Assembly: GCF_910592395.1 (NCBI RefSeq)
Contig: NC_088320.1
Span: 14,198,501-14,262,500, forward strand
Direction: 5' to 3'
DNA from: Lineus longissimus
Lineage: Eukaryota > Nemertea > Pilidiophora > Heteronemertea > Lineidae
Length of the DNA stretch: 64,000 bases
Of this stretch, positions 46,603 to 59,343 are shown piece after piece. The notes under the pieces were generated by a model. The model worked only from the letters and a program-made list of their open reading frames with translations. It ran no database searches and was not told the origin of the DNA. Positions within the stretch are counted from its first letter, which is position 1. Every line of letters starts with the position of its first letter. The translations under genes and the position numbers were made by a program.

Positions 46603-47734
46603 TCTAATTTCTGATTTTTAGTCCTCGAGTTGGTAGACAATGGGCTTTGTGAAAATCATCTGCTTTATTTAAAAAACTTCATATGTGAAACTAGGAAGGT
46701 AACGTTTTGTACTTGGTTATTCTAACACTATCGCCAATCCAGTATTTTGGCTTGTTATGATATTTAGTAGAAATGCGCCATGAAGATTGTACAAAACAGT
46801 CCCGGCATTTTCGTCCGTCGTGGCTTTTACCATCCTGACCCGCAATGTTTTAGGATCGCTAAATCACTCACCCACACCCTTGACATTTTCCGTCTCAGAA
46901 GCTGTTTTTTTAGCCAAGGCAAGTGGCCTCGATTTTGGACCAATCAGAACATCTCTTACGGAATGATCTCGGCAACTGCAGTAGAATCCGACAGCCTAAA
47001 ACCCTGTGCCCATTAAGCGGATTCTAAAAATGCACTACACTAGCATTAGTTGGAAGAAAAGAGCCAAAAGAGGCGACGAGGTCGAACACCTGCGATCGGC
47101 GTTAACCTTTGCGTTCTTGAAGTCTGTGATTGGGGCACGCGCTGAGAGTTTGCCGAGAAAACTGAAAAATCTATGGAATCCGTCATGGGATTGTGGAGCT
47201 CGATATAGCGGTGACGCGAACGCATGGGAGTCAGCATTGGCTTTTACGGGCTTTATTCCAATGAAATGTGGATTGTAACCATTCACTCAAGGGTGTCTAG
47301 TAAACTGAGACATACGACCTAACACCTAACACCTAACACCCACTATGAAACTAAGACTCACCAGGACAATGATGAAATTTAGGATGTTCCTATAATTCCT
47401 TCTTCTCAGATCTGACAGCAATGCACCAAGGTTGAGATGAACCCTTCCACTGCTGCTTGGTCAAATAATAACCAAAGTCGAGATGGTTGTGGTGGGGGGG
47501 GGGGGGGGGGTATTTCCCTTAGCTATCCCTAAACACTTCCACTGCTGGTTAAGAAACGATGGAGAACCCATCCATGAGATAAATTGGCTGGATATTAATG
47601 AATTATACAGGGTCTTAGTTTTATATTATCCAGGGTCTTAGGTCTTAGTTTCATAGTATCCAGATTCTTAGTTTCATAGTGGGTCTTGGGTCTTTGGTCT
47701 TAGTTTTCTAGACACCAATTCACTCAATTATAAA
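46603..47734. other. Simple repeats and anonymous duplicated segment, right
   Basis: Mirror of 14766-15882, including the poly-G run at 47493-47510 and the CTTAGTTTCATAG-type repeats. Plus-strand frame 47006-47278 is the counterpart of 15211-15444, longer at its start; not recognised. Confidence 0.4.
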
Positions 47735-48285
47735 AAATGTCTAACCATATGTAGGTTTCTTTTTCCGTGAAATTTGTCCGCATTCCTGTCCTGTTAAATC
47801 CTGTTAACTCGTTTCACAACAACTGCCTTCTTACTTGAGAAAGTTGAGAACCATTCTATGTCCATTTTCTCAAGTAATTCTTTCAGAGATTTTTTGTGGA
47901 ATTATTCACCATCGTCAAACTGCAACTTTTCTGGATTGGCTTCTTTGAAAATAGTGACAAATAATTATTTCACCCCCCCCCCCCCCGCCTCTTAGTCTTG
48001 AAGGGCAGGGCCCATCCGTAACGGCTGAATAAATCAATGATAGTTAAAATGTATCTGAAGCTTTTATTGCCTTTTTCATACTTCTGTAAATCCACTTAAT
48101 CCGCCTGCCATTGCTGGTCCGCGTGAGAGACCATTGTTTTCCGAAAAGAGAAGTTTTCAGTGATTAGTTTTATCAATTGGTAGGTCGGTAAATTCGCCAG
48201 GAAATATTTTAGGTCTCAATACTTGATCAGCTTTCCGCCATATTTTAGTTTTCTCCGGAATCGGCTTGCATTGGTGTAGGCCACA
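47735..48285 (-). pseudogene. Polinton integrase relic, right (core)
   Basis: Mirror of 14217-14765. It shares the C/G homopolymer near 47974. Small differences in the region before HADQQWQAD further break the frame. Confidence 0.65.
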
Positions 48286-50097
48286 GTGATTTAAGGGTTA
48301 CAGTAAGTCTCTCAGATACCGTCCTTTTGAAACTTCTTTCTCTGTAGGATTCTGCATGGGATTCTCTATTTATTTAGCATTTAAGAATATTTAAGAATCT
48401 TGTATTAAAATGGAAAATAACCTAAACAGAAAAACTAAAAAAGAAGCGATAAGAAAGATTATTAGTTTGAACACAAATCTTCTACCACAAAACAATAATG
48501 AAATATGCCGAGCCTATGAGTGGTGTTGCTGGAAAGAGACACTGGCCACTGACTTCCCTCCTCTCTGCACTTAAATGTATCTGTAGTGGCTGTGGTTAAA
48601 CAAATGCGGAAAAGGAGAAGGTAAGTGAAATTATACAACCATTAAAAACGTTTATTCTTGAAAAGATAAAATCTTCCAAATCAATAAATGGCGTAACATG
48701 GGCTTTGTTAAAATGTTCAAATGAATTTTTTCCATGCTTGGATTAAAACCCAAAGTGTACATAATTATTCTCAATGAAAATTTACACCATGTTTTGCCAA
48801 TAAATTATTCAATAAAGTTTATAGCCGCTTCAAAATATTTATCTATTATAGACAGTTGGGTAAACATCATGCCCATAGAAACCAATGAAAATAGTCTGAA
48901 GAATTCCGAAGTCAATTCTAATTCTTTGAGAAACAGCTTAAAGCGGCTGAGAAATTTATCGCTAAAGGAAAAAGAACAAGAAGATACAGAAAATTATTTT
49001 CTGAAGATCGGATTACTTTTCACAGGTTGTAAATGGCTGGGATGCTAATGCCAGCCGTTGCTTTTTCTGGGGCTAGGTACTGCAGAACGGAAAAATTTCG
49101 CGTGGAGCATATTTTCGCGAATTTAATGAGTACGGTCATGCTCGCGATATTAATATATATATTATGCCGCGAAACTGTCTTGCCTATCAGAAAGAAGTCC
49201 ATGTCGTTGTTGCCATGTCTCCACAGGCATTGCATCCAGCTAGGCCCTATATAGATCTAAAAGCTTACCAGACCATGAATATGTGATTAATTAGAGACAA
49301 CGTATACCACTTGTAATTACGGCTAACACAAATTCCACACCTCCTCAATGTTGGCCTAAATTAATGCTCATCTTGCTATCGGCTTAATTACTCTATGCAT
49401 TGACACCTGTTGACGCATATTCACTGGTAGTAGCTCTTTTGGAGCAATATACGATTTTTATTTTGATAAAAAAACATTCTTGTCTGCCGAAAATAATATG
49501 CCACGAATAAGTCCATCGACCGGCATTAGCGAAAATTTAATGCCGCAAAAATTGTCTGTTCTACCGTATCTTTTCAAAGCCATAGATAAAAATGGTTACC
49601 AAGAATAAATGAGAAGACACACTTTAGCTCTTAAAAAATTACATAGAGAATCTAAAGACTGGGACGGACACCTAAACAGCTCATTGACTTCGTTAACCAT
49701 CAGTTGAAAAGAGAAAATGCTATTTTTGTAGTAAAGGGCAACATTTTAGGAGGCTTGGGTGTGGGGAGGCCGGATAATCGCCCCAAAAAGTGTCATAAGG
49801 CGGAGACGAAGGGCCCTGGAAAAGGGCACTTTATCCAAGCGTCCAAAAACCCTTATAACCCTTCTATTCCCCTTTAGTTTCAATGAGGGGCCATGGCACT
49901 TTACAGTGATCCTGACATATATCAATGAGGAGCCGTGTCGCTTCACAGTGACGTTATGACGGATTATCTTTTTAAGTCCGGGAAATTGTAATTGATAATA
50001 GTATATTAAATTATTATTGTTCGAGGTGTTCTGATGCCACATACTAGGGCTACATTGTGAGAGAAAATAATTTGTCTTCTTACATTCTACTCCAAAA
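48286..50097. other. 3' flank of GPCR B, right
   Basis: Mirror of 12472-14216. The frame at 48734-49048 is 104 codons here against 81 on the left, because a stretch of about 80 bases near 48826-48905 is absent from the left arm. It also lacks the 14-base CACACCCTCGGGTA insertion seen at about 12713 on the left. Confidence 0.4.
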
Positions 50098-51138
50098 TCA
50101 ATTATCAGTTTTGTTACATTTGAATGCCTTTCCCAAAGCTTGCCTAAACCGTTGTCCCGTTGCACAGTAGATGAAGAAATTTACAAAACTGTTCAAATTG
50201 CTCAGAAAGTATGAAATAGTGAGAACAGCAATACTTATATCATGGTCAACATCGAAACTTGAATATGTTTCAATTAGTCCCAGTATTTGGTAAAGCCCAC
50301 CCGGTACTTCTAGTAATATAAATATTACCACCACTGTGACAACCCTGTACGTAACTATCTTCATTTGCTTAGCTCGATGTATATCATTTTTGATGAGATG
50401 TGCAGAGGTCGCCTGCTTTAGGCCAGATAATATTAAGCCAGTGAAAAATATCAGGATAATTATTGGTATCGAAGAATTGATAATGATATGTAGGCTGCTA
50501 ATGTAGATGATGTCGAAATAATAGTTATAGGACAAATCACTCATGTACCACATGGGCAGGATCATACGTGAGCAACGATCATAATGAAATGTCAACTCAA
50601 ATGAGAAGATCAAAGGTATTCGATACAAGAAAGCCACTAAACAAATTGCGAAAAGTAAAATGTAGGCATTCTTCTTTGTGCATATAGCTGCCGCCCGCAG
50701 AGGCCTGCAGACAGCAATGAATCGCTCAGTGGCAACGCAAACAGTGATATAGATGGATGCTGTCTTTGAAAAGAACTGCAGTGTCTTAAGATAACGCATT
50801 GCTTGCGCATGAAACAAAATATACTCCAACAAGAAACCTGTATAGTTGTACAAGTCCTCCAATAACACACCAAATACTACCGAAACTAAGACCAGACTGT
50901 CTGTCGCGGCTAAACCTTGTAGCAGCACAGAAGTTGATGTGTAAGGCCGCTCATATCCTATGCCAATAATCGCAAGTACATTTGCTGGTAAACCAATTAT
51001 TGCCATTATGAACGTTAATGTTACATTAACGGTGAAAACCACCAAATGATAGTAACCAGTCAAGGGATATATATGATACAAACATCGTCCACGCTCTATC
51101 GATGTGGTGAAAGGAATAGTTTCGTTTTTTGTCACCAT
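50098..51138 (-). CDS. FMRFamide-receptor-like GPCR (paralogue B, right, A/B chimera)
   Basis: 346 residues, intact. The first third reads like paralogue A (SIERGRCLYHIYP, GIGYERP, LLEDLY). From about residue 98 it reads like B (NYTG, CTGCAGTTC codons, NDIHRAKQ, FDVDHD and terminal TDN). Private changes include FLLEY, MWYMSD and GGLYQIL. ERF and NFFIY are kept. Gene conversion from an A-type donor is the simplest reading. The chimera changes the extracellular N-terminus and loop 1, where peptide ligands often bind, but the effect on function is unknown. Confidence 0.85.
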   Translation of the reverse strand: MVTKNETIPFTTSIERGRCLYHIYPLTGYYHLVVFTVNVTLTFIMAIIGLPANVLAIIGIGYERPYTSTSVLLQGLAATDSLVLVSVVFGVLLEDLYNYTGFLLEYILFHAQAMRYLKTLQFFSKTASIYITVCVATERFIAVCRPLRAAAICTKKNAYILLFAICLVAFLYRIPLIFSFELTFHYDRCSRMILPMWYMSDLSYNYYFDIIYISSLHIIINSSIPIIILIFFTGLILSGLKQATSAHLIKNDIHRAKQMKIVTYRVVTVVVIFILLEVPGGLYQILGLIETYSSFDVDHDISIAVLTISYFLSNLNSFVNFFIYCATGQRFRQALGKAFKCNKTDN

Positions 51139-52262
51139 CGTAGCTCGTAGCGGTTAAACATCTACGAGAAAATTATAACAATAATATGTAAAAATTCTAC
51201 TAGCCTTAACTGAAGTTCCCACCATTTCGCACTCCTGCATAAGGAAGCTCAAGTTTATACATCAAATCAAGCAGAATCCACTAGTCTGCACGTCATTGCT
51301 GTATATTAAAAACACGTGTCGAGGTAACGTCATAATCAAATTTTATGGTTGATTTTGTTAAGTTTGAATTAGTTGAATCATTTGTTGAATGAGAAAGACT
51401 TGACAATGTTGACTTGATTATCAAAACTGTAATATGTTGGATGAAATACCTGGTTTTCATGCGGAGGACATTTTTATTTTGGCCTTCTGACAACATATCA
51501 GTCATATATCTTGCCGACACACAGAAGTCATTAAAGATCACACACCCCAAAGGAATCGATTTCATCAATGTGTTGATTATCATCGGAAACGGCGCGTTAA
51601 ACCATCACCACTAACTTATACCGAATTTCTCTTTAGCCCTCAATTAGCTTTTCATTCAGTTGGACAATTTTCCATTCCTGTGAGACAGTTCGAACAAAAC
51701 TCTCCGTAATTCCCACACATCGGTTTCCAAAGAGTCTGTCCCTGAATCACCTGAAATTACTTGACAATATCCACTCTGATCTGATGATAATGGTCGACGT
51801 CAACACCTCCATGATGGTGAACTCGAACTCCTTTTAGCAATCGGACTACCACTGAAGAGAACCACTGAATATCGATAGAAACGCAGCTAAACGATCTTCG
51901 TCACCCTGTCAGTCAGCATGGTCAATGGGACACGAAATGAGAACAGTGGCATAGAGAACATATATTTCTACAAAACTGTTAAAGTTTCGATTTAATCACA
52001 CTAGCTAGATGCGTGCCTTTGAAAACAAATATCCACCTTGCAACTGGAGAAATAACTTTGCTATCGATGTTGTATTCTGTTTCGGTGACACGGAACATGA
52101 TACCGATATTTAATGTTTAAGTTTACTGTTTGAGGCAGTTCTTGTGTGTATATTGCTAAACTGTTCATACATCACTGTGATCAACACACACGCCAAATGC
52201 AATGCCTCTAGTCATTATCCACATGCGAGAAGTAAGCACACATTTCTTATTTCTTCAATGTT
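51139..52262 (-). promoter_or_regulatory. Upstream block of GPCR B, right (A-type)
   Basis: From 51139 to about 51960 it is nearly identical to the block upstream of GPCR A in the same arm (54693-55510), and clearly different from the left-arm B block it should mirror. The 96-codon frame (51293-51583) is open as in A. Confidence 0.5.
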
Positions 52263-53027
52263 TTTTCTTCAATGATCTTTCCAATACTGAATGTGGTGTC
52301 AGGATAGCTGAACATCTTTTTACTAACAGAGCATCCGCTGACGATATAAATTTAATTGCTGCTAATGTTCCCGGACTCCAAATGCTTCATGACAAGTGTT
52401 TCAGTTACTCTAAGAAGTGGCGCTTCGTTTTTTTGGAGAGAGTTCGGTCTATTGAGCAACGGTTTCTCCTATCTCGGCGTCTCGTCTGTGGTTAAAGTTC
52501 ATATGTGGAAAATGGCCGTGTGCCCTATCCTAGTTTATGAATGTGCGACGCTTCACTCTGGCCCTAGAGACATCGCCTCCCTGGTTTCCTTTCAGGGGTC
52601 TTGTATCAAACGTGTTTTTTTGTATCCCTAAGCGCAGTCATCACAACAAACTTGTGACTGCTGCTGGTATAAAATGTGTCAAAGATGTTATACATGACCA
52701 ACAGGTTTCATATTTTACCGTATTTTTAAAAGGTGCTCCCTGCGAGGGACCTCAATATAGCGTTTTTATCTAATTATCTATCTGGTGGTGATGTTGTAAA
52801 AAGTACCCTTATGGACACTAGTTTAAACTGGGTCTCTCACCACTTACATCTGCTTTCACAGTTAAGCAAGGCAAGTCAGGTCTTAATACCCCGGATGGGG
52901 TTACTGACTCACTCCGGTCCTTAATTTTTAGTGAATCTTATCAGAAAACATACTCTACTGAGAGGACCCTCGCTAAATTACTCACCAAAGCTTTTTAATG
53001 TCACGTGCACTTTATATAAATATTAGC
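52263..53027 (+). pseudogene. 5'-truncated LINE ORF2 relic, right
   Basis: Mirror of 9546-10310. Frames at 52202-52495, 52356-52631, 52537-52773 and 52733-52924 chain together through small frameshifts. In this arm the segment between YECATLHSG and SLVSFQGS is open. Confidence 0.7.
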
Positions 53028-53657
53028 ATTGTATCATGTGCATTATGTATTATTTTTTTGTGTATTATCTGTGTCGTTGATGAATTCAATTTATACTTCT
53101 CCTTTTAGGAGGATTTATCAAATAAGTCAATGAATACCACTTGCAATTATCACGTAGACAATTACAGCTAACAAACACAAATTCCACACCTCCTCAATTT
53201 TGGCCTAGATTAATGCTCATCTTTTGTAATATCGGCTGAATTACTCTATACATTGAAACCTGTTGACACATATTCACTGGAAGCAGCTCTTGGGCGCAAT
53301 TGATGATTTTTATTTCAATGAGAAAAATATTCTTGTCTGGTGAAAATATTATTCCGCAAATATGTCCATCGACCGGCATTAGCGCAAATTTAATGACGCG
53401 AAAATTGTTTGTTCTACCGCATCTTTCAAGGCCATAGATAATATGGTTTCCATTTAGTTCTTACAGAGAGAATCTAAAGACTGGGACGGACACCGTGAGG
53501 CTTCACGGTGATGTTATGACGGGTTTTTTTTAAAGCCCGGAAATTGTAATTGATAATGGTATATAATATTGATATTGTTCCAGGTGTTCTGATGCCATAT
53601 ACAAGGGCTAAATTGTGAGAGAAAAGCATAACTTCTGACATTCTACTCCAATATCAA
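53028..53657. other. 3' flank of GPCR A, right
   Basis: Mirror of 8915-9545. The small CACGGTGA hairpin is weakened here by one change (near 53490). Confidence 0.4.
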
Positions 53658-54692
53658 TCAGTTCTGGTTACATTTGAATGCCTTTCCCAAGGCTTGTCTA
53701 AACCGTCGTCCCGTTGCACAGTAGATGAAAAAATTGACAAAACTGTTCAAATTGCTGAGAAAGTATGAAATAATGATGACAGCAAAATAGATATCAGGAT
53801 GAATATCGAAACTTGAATATGTTTGAATTAGTCCAAGTATTTGGGTAATCCCACCCGGTACTTCAAGTACTATGAATATTACCGCCACTGTGATAACCCT
53901 GTACGTAACTATCTTCATTTGTTCGGCTCGATGTGTATCAGTTTTGATGAGATGTGCAGAGGTCGCTTGCTTTAAGCCAGATAATATCAAGCCAGTGAAA
54001 AATGTCATAATTATTATTGGTATCGAAGAACTGAAAATGAAATATAGGCTTCTAATGTAGATGATGTCGTAATAATAGTTATAGGACAAATCACTCATGT
54101 CCCACACGGGCACGATCATTCGTGAGCAAGGGTCATATTGAAATGTCAACTCGTATAAGAAGATCAAAGGAATTCGATACAAGAAAGCCCCTAAACAAAT
54201 TGCGAAAAGTAAAATGCAGGCATTCTTCTTCGTGCATATAGCTGCCGCCCGCAGAGGTCTGCAGACAGCAATGAATCGCTCCGTGGCAACGCAAACAGTG
54301 ATATAGATAGATGCTGTCTTTGAAAAGAACTCCAGTGTGTTAAGATAACGCATTGCTTGCGCATGAAACAAAATATACTCGAACCAGAAACCTGTGTAAG
54401 TGTACAAGTCCTCCAATAACACACCAAATACTACCGAAACTAAGACCAGACTGTCTGTCGCGGCTAAACCTTGTAGCAGCACAGAAGTTGATGTGTAAGG
54501 CCGCTCATATCCTATGCCAATAATCGCAAGTACATTTGCTGGTAAACCAATTATTGCCATTATGAACGTTAATGTTACATTAACGGTGAAAACCACCAAA
54601 TGATAGTAACCAGTCAAGGGATATATAGGATGCAAACATCGTCCACGCTCTATCGATGTGGTGAAAGGAATAGTTCCGTTTTTTGTCACCAT
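53658..54692 (-). CDS. FMRFamide-receptor-like GPCR (paralogue A, right)
   Basis: 344 residues, complete, with the same landmarks as the left copy. Differences include RCLHPIYP for RCLYHIYP, GYERP for GYERS, DLYTYTG for DLYRYTG, NACIL for NAYIL, GAFLY for GSFLY and MIVPVWDM for MILPVWDT. Several of these (ERP, GAF, WDM) match paralogues B or C, which suggests past exchange or that the left copy is the derived one. Confidence 0.85.
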   Translation of the reverse strand: MVTKNGTIPFTTSIERGRCLHPIYPLTGYYHLVVFTVNVTLTFIMAIIGLPANVLAIIGIGYERPYTSTSVLLQGLAATDSLVLVSVVFGVLLEDLYTYTGFWFEYILFHAQAMRYLNTLEFFSKTASIYITVCVATERFIAVCRPLRAAAICTKKNACILLFAICLGAFLYRIPLIFLYELTFQYDPCSRMIVPVWDMSDLSYNYYYDIIYIRSLYFIFSSSIPIIIMTFFTGLILSGLKQATSAHLIKTDTHRAEQMKIVTYRVITVAVIFIVLEVPGGITQILGLIQTYSSFDIHPDIYFAVIIISYFLSNLNSFVNFFIYCATGRRFRQALGKAFKCNQN

Positions 54693-56171
54693 CGTAGCTC
54701 GTAGCTGTTAAACATCTACGAGAAAATTATAACAATAATATGTAAAAATTCTACTAGCCTTAACTGAAGTTCCCACCATTTCGCACTCCTGCATAAGGAA
54801 GCTCAAGTTTATACATCAAATCTAGCAGAATCCACTAGTCTGCACGTCATTGCTGTATATTAAAAACACGTGTCGAGGTAACGTCATAATCAAATTTTAT
54901 GGTTGATTTTGTTAAATTTGAATTTGCTGAATCATTTGTTGAATGTGAAAGACTTGACCATGTTGACTTGATTATCAAAACTGTAATATGTTGGATGAAA
55001 TACCTGGTTTTCATGCGGAGGACATTTTTATTTTGGCCTTGTGACAACATATCAGTCATATATCTTGCCGACAAACAGAAGTCATTAAAGAACACACACC
55101 CCAAAGGAATCGATTTCATCAATGTGTTGATTATCATCGGAAACGGCGCGTTAAACTACCACCACTAACTTATACCGAATTTCTCTTTAGCCCTCAATTA
55201 GCTTTTCATTCAGTTGGACAATTTTCCATTCCTGTGAGACAGTTCGAACAAAACTCTCCGTAATTCCCACACATCGGTTTCCAAAGAGTCTGTCCCTAAA
55301 TCACCTGAAATTACTTGACAATATCCACTCTGATCTGATGATAATGGTCGACGTCAACACCTCCATGATGGTGAACTCGAACTCCTTTTAGCAATCGGAC
55401 TACCACTGTAGAGAACCACTGAATATCGATAGAAACGCAGCTTAACGCTCTTCGTCACCCTGTCAGTCAGCATGGTCAATGGGACACGAAATGAGAACAG
55501 TGGCATAGAGAACATATATTTCAACAAAACTGTTAAGGTTTCGATTTAATCACACTAGCTAGATTCGTACCTTTGAAAACAAATATCTACCTTGCAACTG
55601 GAGAAATAACTTTGCTATCGATGTTGTATTCTGTTTCGGTGACACGGAATATCGGTGATATCGGTATTTAATATTTGAGCGTACTTCCGGAGGTAGTTCT
55701 TGTGTGTATATTGCTAAACGGTACATACATCACTGTGATCAACCCACACGCCAAATGCAATGCCTCTGGTCATTATTCACATGCGAGAAGTAAGCACACA
55801 TTTCTTATTTCTTCAATGTTTTTAATACCAATAGGCACATTAGGAAGAGTTTTTTTCAATGTACACCTCACGAAGTCAAAACCTTTATATATAAATAATT
55901 GATTTTCAAGATTCCGCATGCGCAGTCGACGTACACTTTCTAAAAGCATTGATTTTGTCCAGAAACACATTGCGACCAGGAATAGTAGCCGCAATCATAC
56001 ATATTTATCTTGTCAGCACATGCTTTTTAAACGATGTTTGGCTATCCTGATGCCGGTGTTAACGTATGAAAAATCCAAGGATAGAATATCCGGGGAAAAC
56101 AGGTTTCTATAATTATACGCTTATTCTAATGGTCAGAAAAAGGAGTATTTTATGAAATTTCACGCCATATA
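54693..56171 (-). promoter_or_regulatory. Upstream block of GPCR A, right
   Basis: Mirror of 6412-7879, with the 96-codon frame at 54847-55137. It is almost identical to the B block at 51139-51960 in the same arm. Confidence 0.45.
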
Positions 56172-56741
56172 TCATTTCTGGTCACATTTGAACGCCTTCG
56201 ACAGGATTTGTCTAAACCTTCGTCCCTTTATTTGCAGAGTAGATGAAAATACTGACGAACCTGTTATGCAAGTATCAATTCGTGTCTTGTACCCCCCTCC
56301 TCAAGGGTACGACACCTTATCACCCTATAACAATATCTTAAGGCTCAAGCATCACCCTTTTTTCACCAATGCTACTTTTTCTTTCGTCAAGACATCACCA
56401 TCAACAATATATCAGTTATCACCGTCATATAAAGTAACCGAACTAATTTTACTGGGTAAGGCTGTATGTTCGACAAGACATCGACACATTAGCATCCTTA
56501 TTCTTTCCAGCTTCGCCAAATTTTCACTAAAGGAAAAATAAATACTACTCAAGCATCGGCAAAGATTAGTGGTGATAGCTTAACTACCCTTGGGTGATAA
56601 GGGTGATAAGGTGTCGTACCCTTGAGGAGGGGGGTACAAGAAACGAATTGATACTTGCATTAAGATCACCCAGAAAATACGAAATATTGGGGACCTCTAA
56701 ATAGCAATGGTCAATATCGAGAATTAAGCCTGCCCGGTTTG
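56172..56741 (-). pseudogene. Old GPCR relic, right, split by a MITE
   Basis: Mirror of 6236-6411, interrupted by the 393-bp element at 56267-56659. Confidence 0.65.
56267..56659. mobile_element. 393-bp MITE with TTA duplication (right arm only)
   Basis: TIRs of about 60 bases beginning TGCAAGTATCAATTCG, flanked by TTA at 56264-56266 and 56660-56662. The left arm has one TTA at the empty site (in CCTGTTAAGATC on the matching strand). The TTA duplication fits PIF/Harbinger. The interior (56310-56590) has no transposase. Confidence 0.85.
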
Positions 56742-58771
56742 ACTTGAATATTAAGATACGATATAAAGTCGGTTAACTTATTCATACATCATACAGTGCA
56801 GCCGTCTTTTAGATCGATGAAACTCGGGCATAAGGCGTTTCTCACAGTGTCTATCAGTTAGCTCTGATTTGTTCATCAGCTAGGTAGCAATTCAGTTCAG
56901 ATAAGTCCTGTTATGCAAACAGCGTGCTCGTAGGACATATTTTTCTACTACCAATCGAATCGAATAAATAACCACCACTAAAAGCCAAAGATACAGTTAT
57001 ATACCTGACAACGGAAGAAATCGATTTACTGTAAAAGTTTACTGTTTGAATCAGTTTCTCATGTGAATATTGCTTAACAGTTCGAAAATCACCATGATCG
57101 TCCAAGGTCAAGTCCTCTAATCATTGTTCTCGTATTATCATTTGAGGAGGGTTTTAATTGTTCAAGACTACGATGACAAATGTAACGCTCGTTATAATCA
57201 TCGAGACTAAGTTTTATAAGCAAAGAAGCCATTACTCGGGTAAAGTGACAATGGTTTATCGATGGTAGCAGCGGTCCGTTATAGAACGGCTTAACACCAG
57301 GGCTGCTATACGAAAATGTTTAAATTAACGAATGTTATAACTAGGAGCTGCAAGTCGCGGAAGTGACTTAAAGTGTTGCATGTTGTTTCTCGATTATTAG
57401 ATGTCGCAAATGTAAGAGCACCTTCTCTGGATTGAGAGAGAATGTCGTGTTAACGTTGGCATCACCATTTGTTGCAAATTATTCTCATCTCAAATCGACG
57501 CCTTGTTTGGAAGGTTGTTTTGCCACATTAAGGCTGGTCTACGCTTGCAAAGTTCTCCCAGCATTTGTTTGCAAATATTATCAGCAAGCTTCTGTTTGGA
57601 TTGGATGTCCTCACTCTGAAAGAACGGTAGACTGGCAAACAAATGTTTGGGCGTCTTTTACAATGTTTTTGGTAAATTGAAGGGAGTTCCATTGCATTTC
57701 TTTCTCCAAATCTATCAAAACAATGGCGGAATTCAAAAAGACATTTCATGAGGGCACATGCAGCAATATGTGCAACTGCTGTTAGACGTCGTTGCCGCTG
57801 GAACAACTAAAGCCTCGCTTGTCGTTGTTGGAGTTTTTGATCTCCCGGGTAAAAAAGGAAGGTCACTTAGCATGTTGGTTTATATACGTTTTACCAACTC
57901 AAATTTGACACAGTTGGAATTATCTTTTGAAAGAAAATTCCATTGGTATGGTTGATTATATCATATTATGGGCATTTAAAAAAAATTCAGCGCTGTTATC
58001 AAGGTGATGTTGTGTGATTTGTAAAGTGCTGAAGTCCTAAGTAAGAACCTGATATTATTCCAAACAAAGACCCAGGTGTATGGTACGAAGTTTTCATTAC
58101 CGATTTTGATCATAAATGTCATTGAATTTTGTCATTTTAAGCATAAATTCAACCAAAAAGTGGATTTTCTTATACTTTTCCTTGGTGCGATTGGGGGTGG
58201 ACACAAAATAGAACGGCCAACAATAAACCACTTGTGAACATAAGTTGATCATTTCATGAGGGCTTTTAAATGCTTTGTTGATCACAGTCATGTCATTTAC
58301 CTTTCTCTGCTTTGGTGAGCAGAGATTAATTGATGAATTGGTTCTCTTGGAGAAGGTCCATTAAGTTACACACCATACGGATATTGCCTACGAGCATTTG
58401 ATTTGACCATGGCCAATTAGAAATGTAGCTATTGCCTTTATGTGTATGACCGACACCTGCATCTTCTGATGCACACGTCAGTGTACAATTCAGGATGTAG
58501 AGGGTGGCCCATTTTGTGTCCTGGGGCAAGTCACTGTTCTTGAACAGACGACTGACTGTAAATTTGCAGAAGGCAATGACAAAAGTTCTACCACCCAGTG
58601 ATGCATTTTTCCCCAGTTGAACCGTAGTGGTTGTCATCTGTCATTGGCTAGCGATGTGATACGCGGTGGTAAGACATCAAGAAATACAAAGTACCATGTT
58701 ACATGGAGAAGCTAACTAATAATCGCACTATTGTGGATTATACAAGTTTCATATTTGTGATGGATATATTA
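56742..58771. other. Anonymous region, right
   Basis: Mirror of 3457-6235 without the Penelope-like element. The empty target site is near 58290-58310. The unrecognised frames at 57528-57806 and 58326-58637 (both minus) are open. Confidence 0.4.
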
Positions 58772-59343
58772 CAACTTCATGCAGCGACGATTCTGGCACT
58801 TAGGTCATTGATATCTGGTGAAGGCCACTTGTTATCTTGGTTCTCAATATTTCCCCGCAAAAAAATCACAGGGGGTGAGGTCAGGGGACCGTGGTGACCA
58901 TTTAATCTCATGGTTGGTCGCACCAAATGCATCTGCTACTTGCTGGAGACTTCAGTCCATTCGTCAGCCACTCGTTTACCTCAAACACACGCTGCTTAGT
59001 TCTAAGCTGCATTTTGCTGGTCTGAGAAAATGAGCAACCTTTCCAAATTTTAAGGAGTGTGCAATTGAAACACATGCAAAAGGTTTGCATAATTTTGAGG
59101 CCAAACAAAAGGAAACCCTGCACTGGGCAGACAATGTTGATTACCAACACGTTTGTCTGGTTGAGGATCAGTTCTGCCATGGTTGATTGAACTGTTTCGT
59201 GTTCAGTCATCTCTGACAGTTAATTGAATTTAATGGTGTCATAAGAAAGAGGACATCATTGGGTAATAGATGGTGGTTGCCAATTTCCAAAATATTTAGC
59301 CGTGTCCAGGAAATTAACAACTTAATCTCGGTTTCCTTTTTTT
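58772..59343 (-). pseudogene. Tc1/mariner-type transposase relic, right
   Basis: Mirror of 2885-3456, with the same SPRSPDLTPCDFF block (near 58850-58900) and the same frameshifts. Confidence 0.7.
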
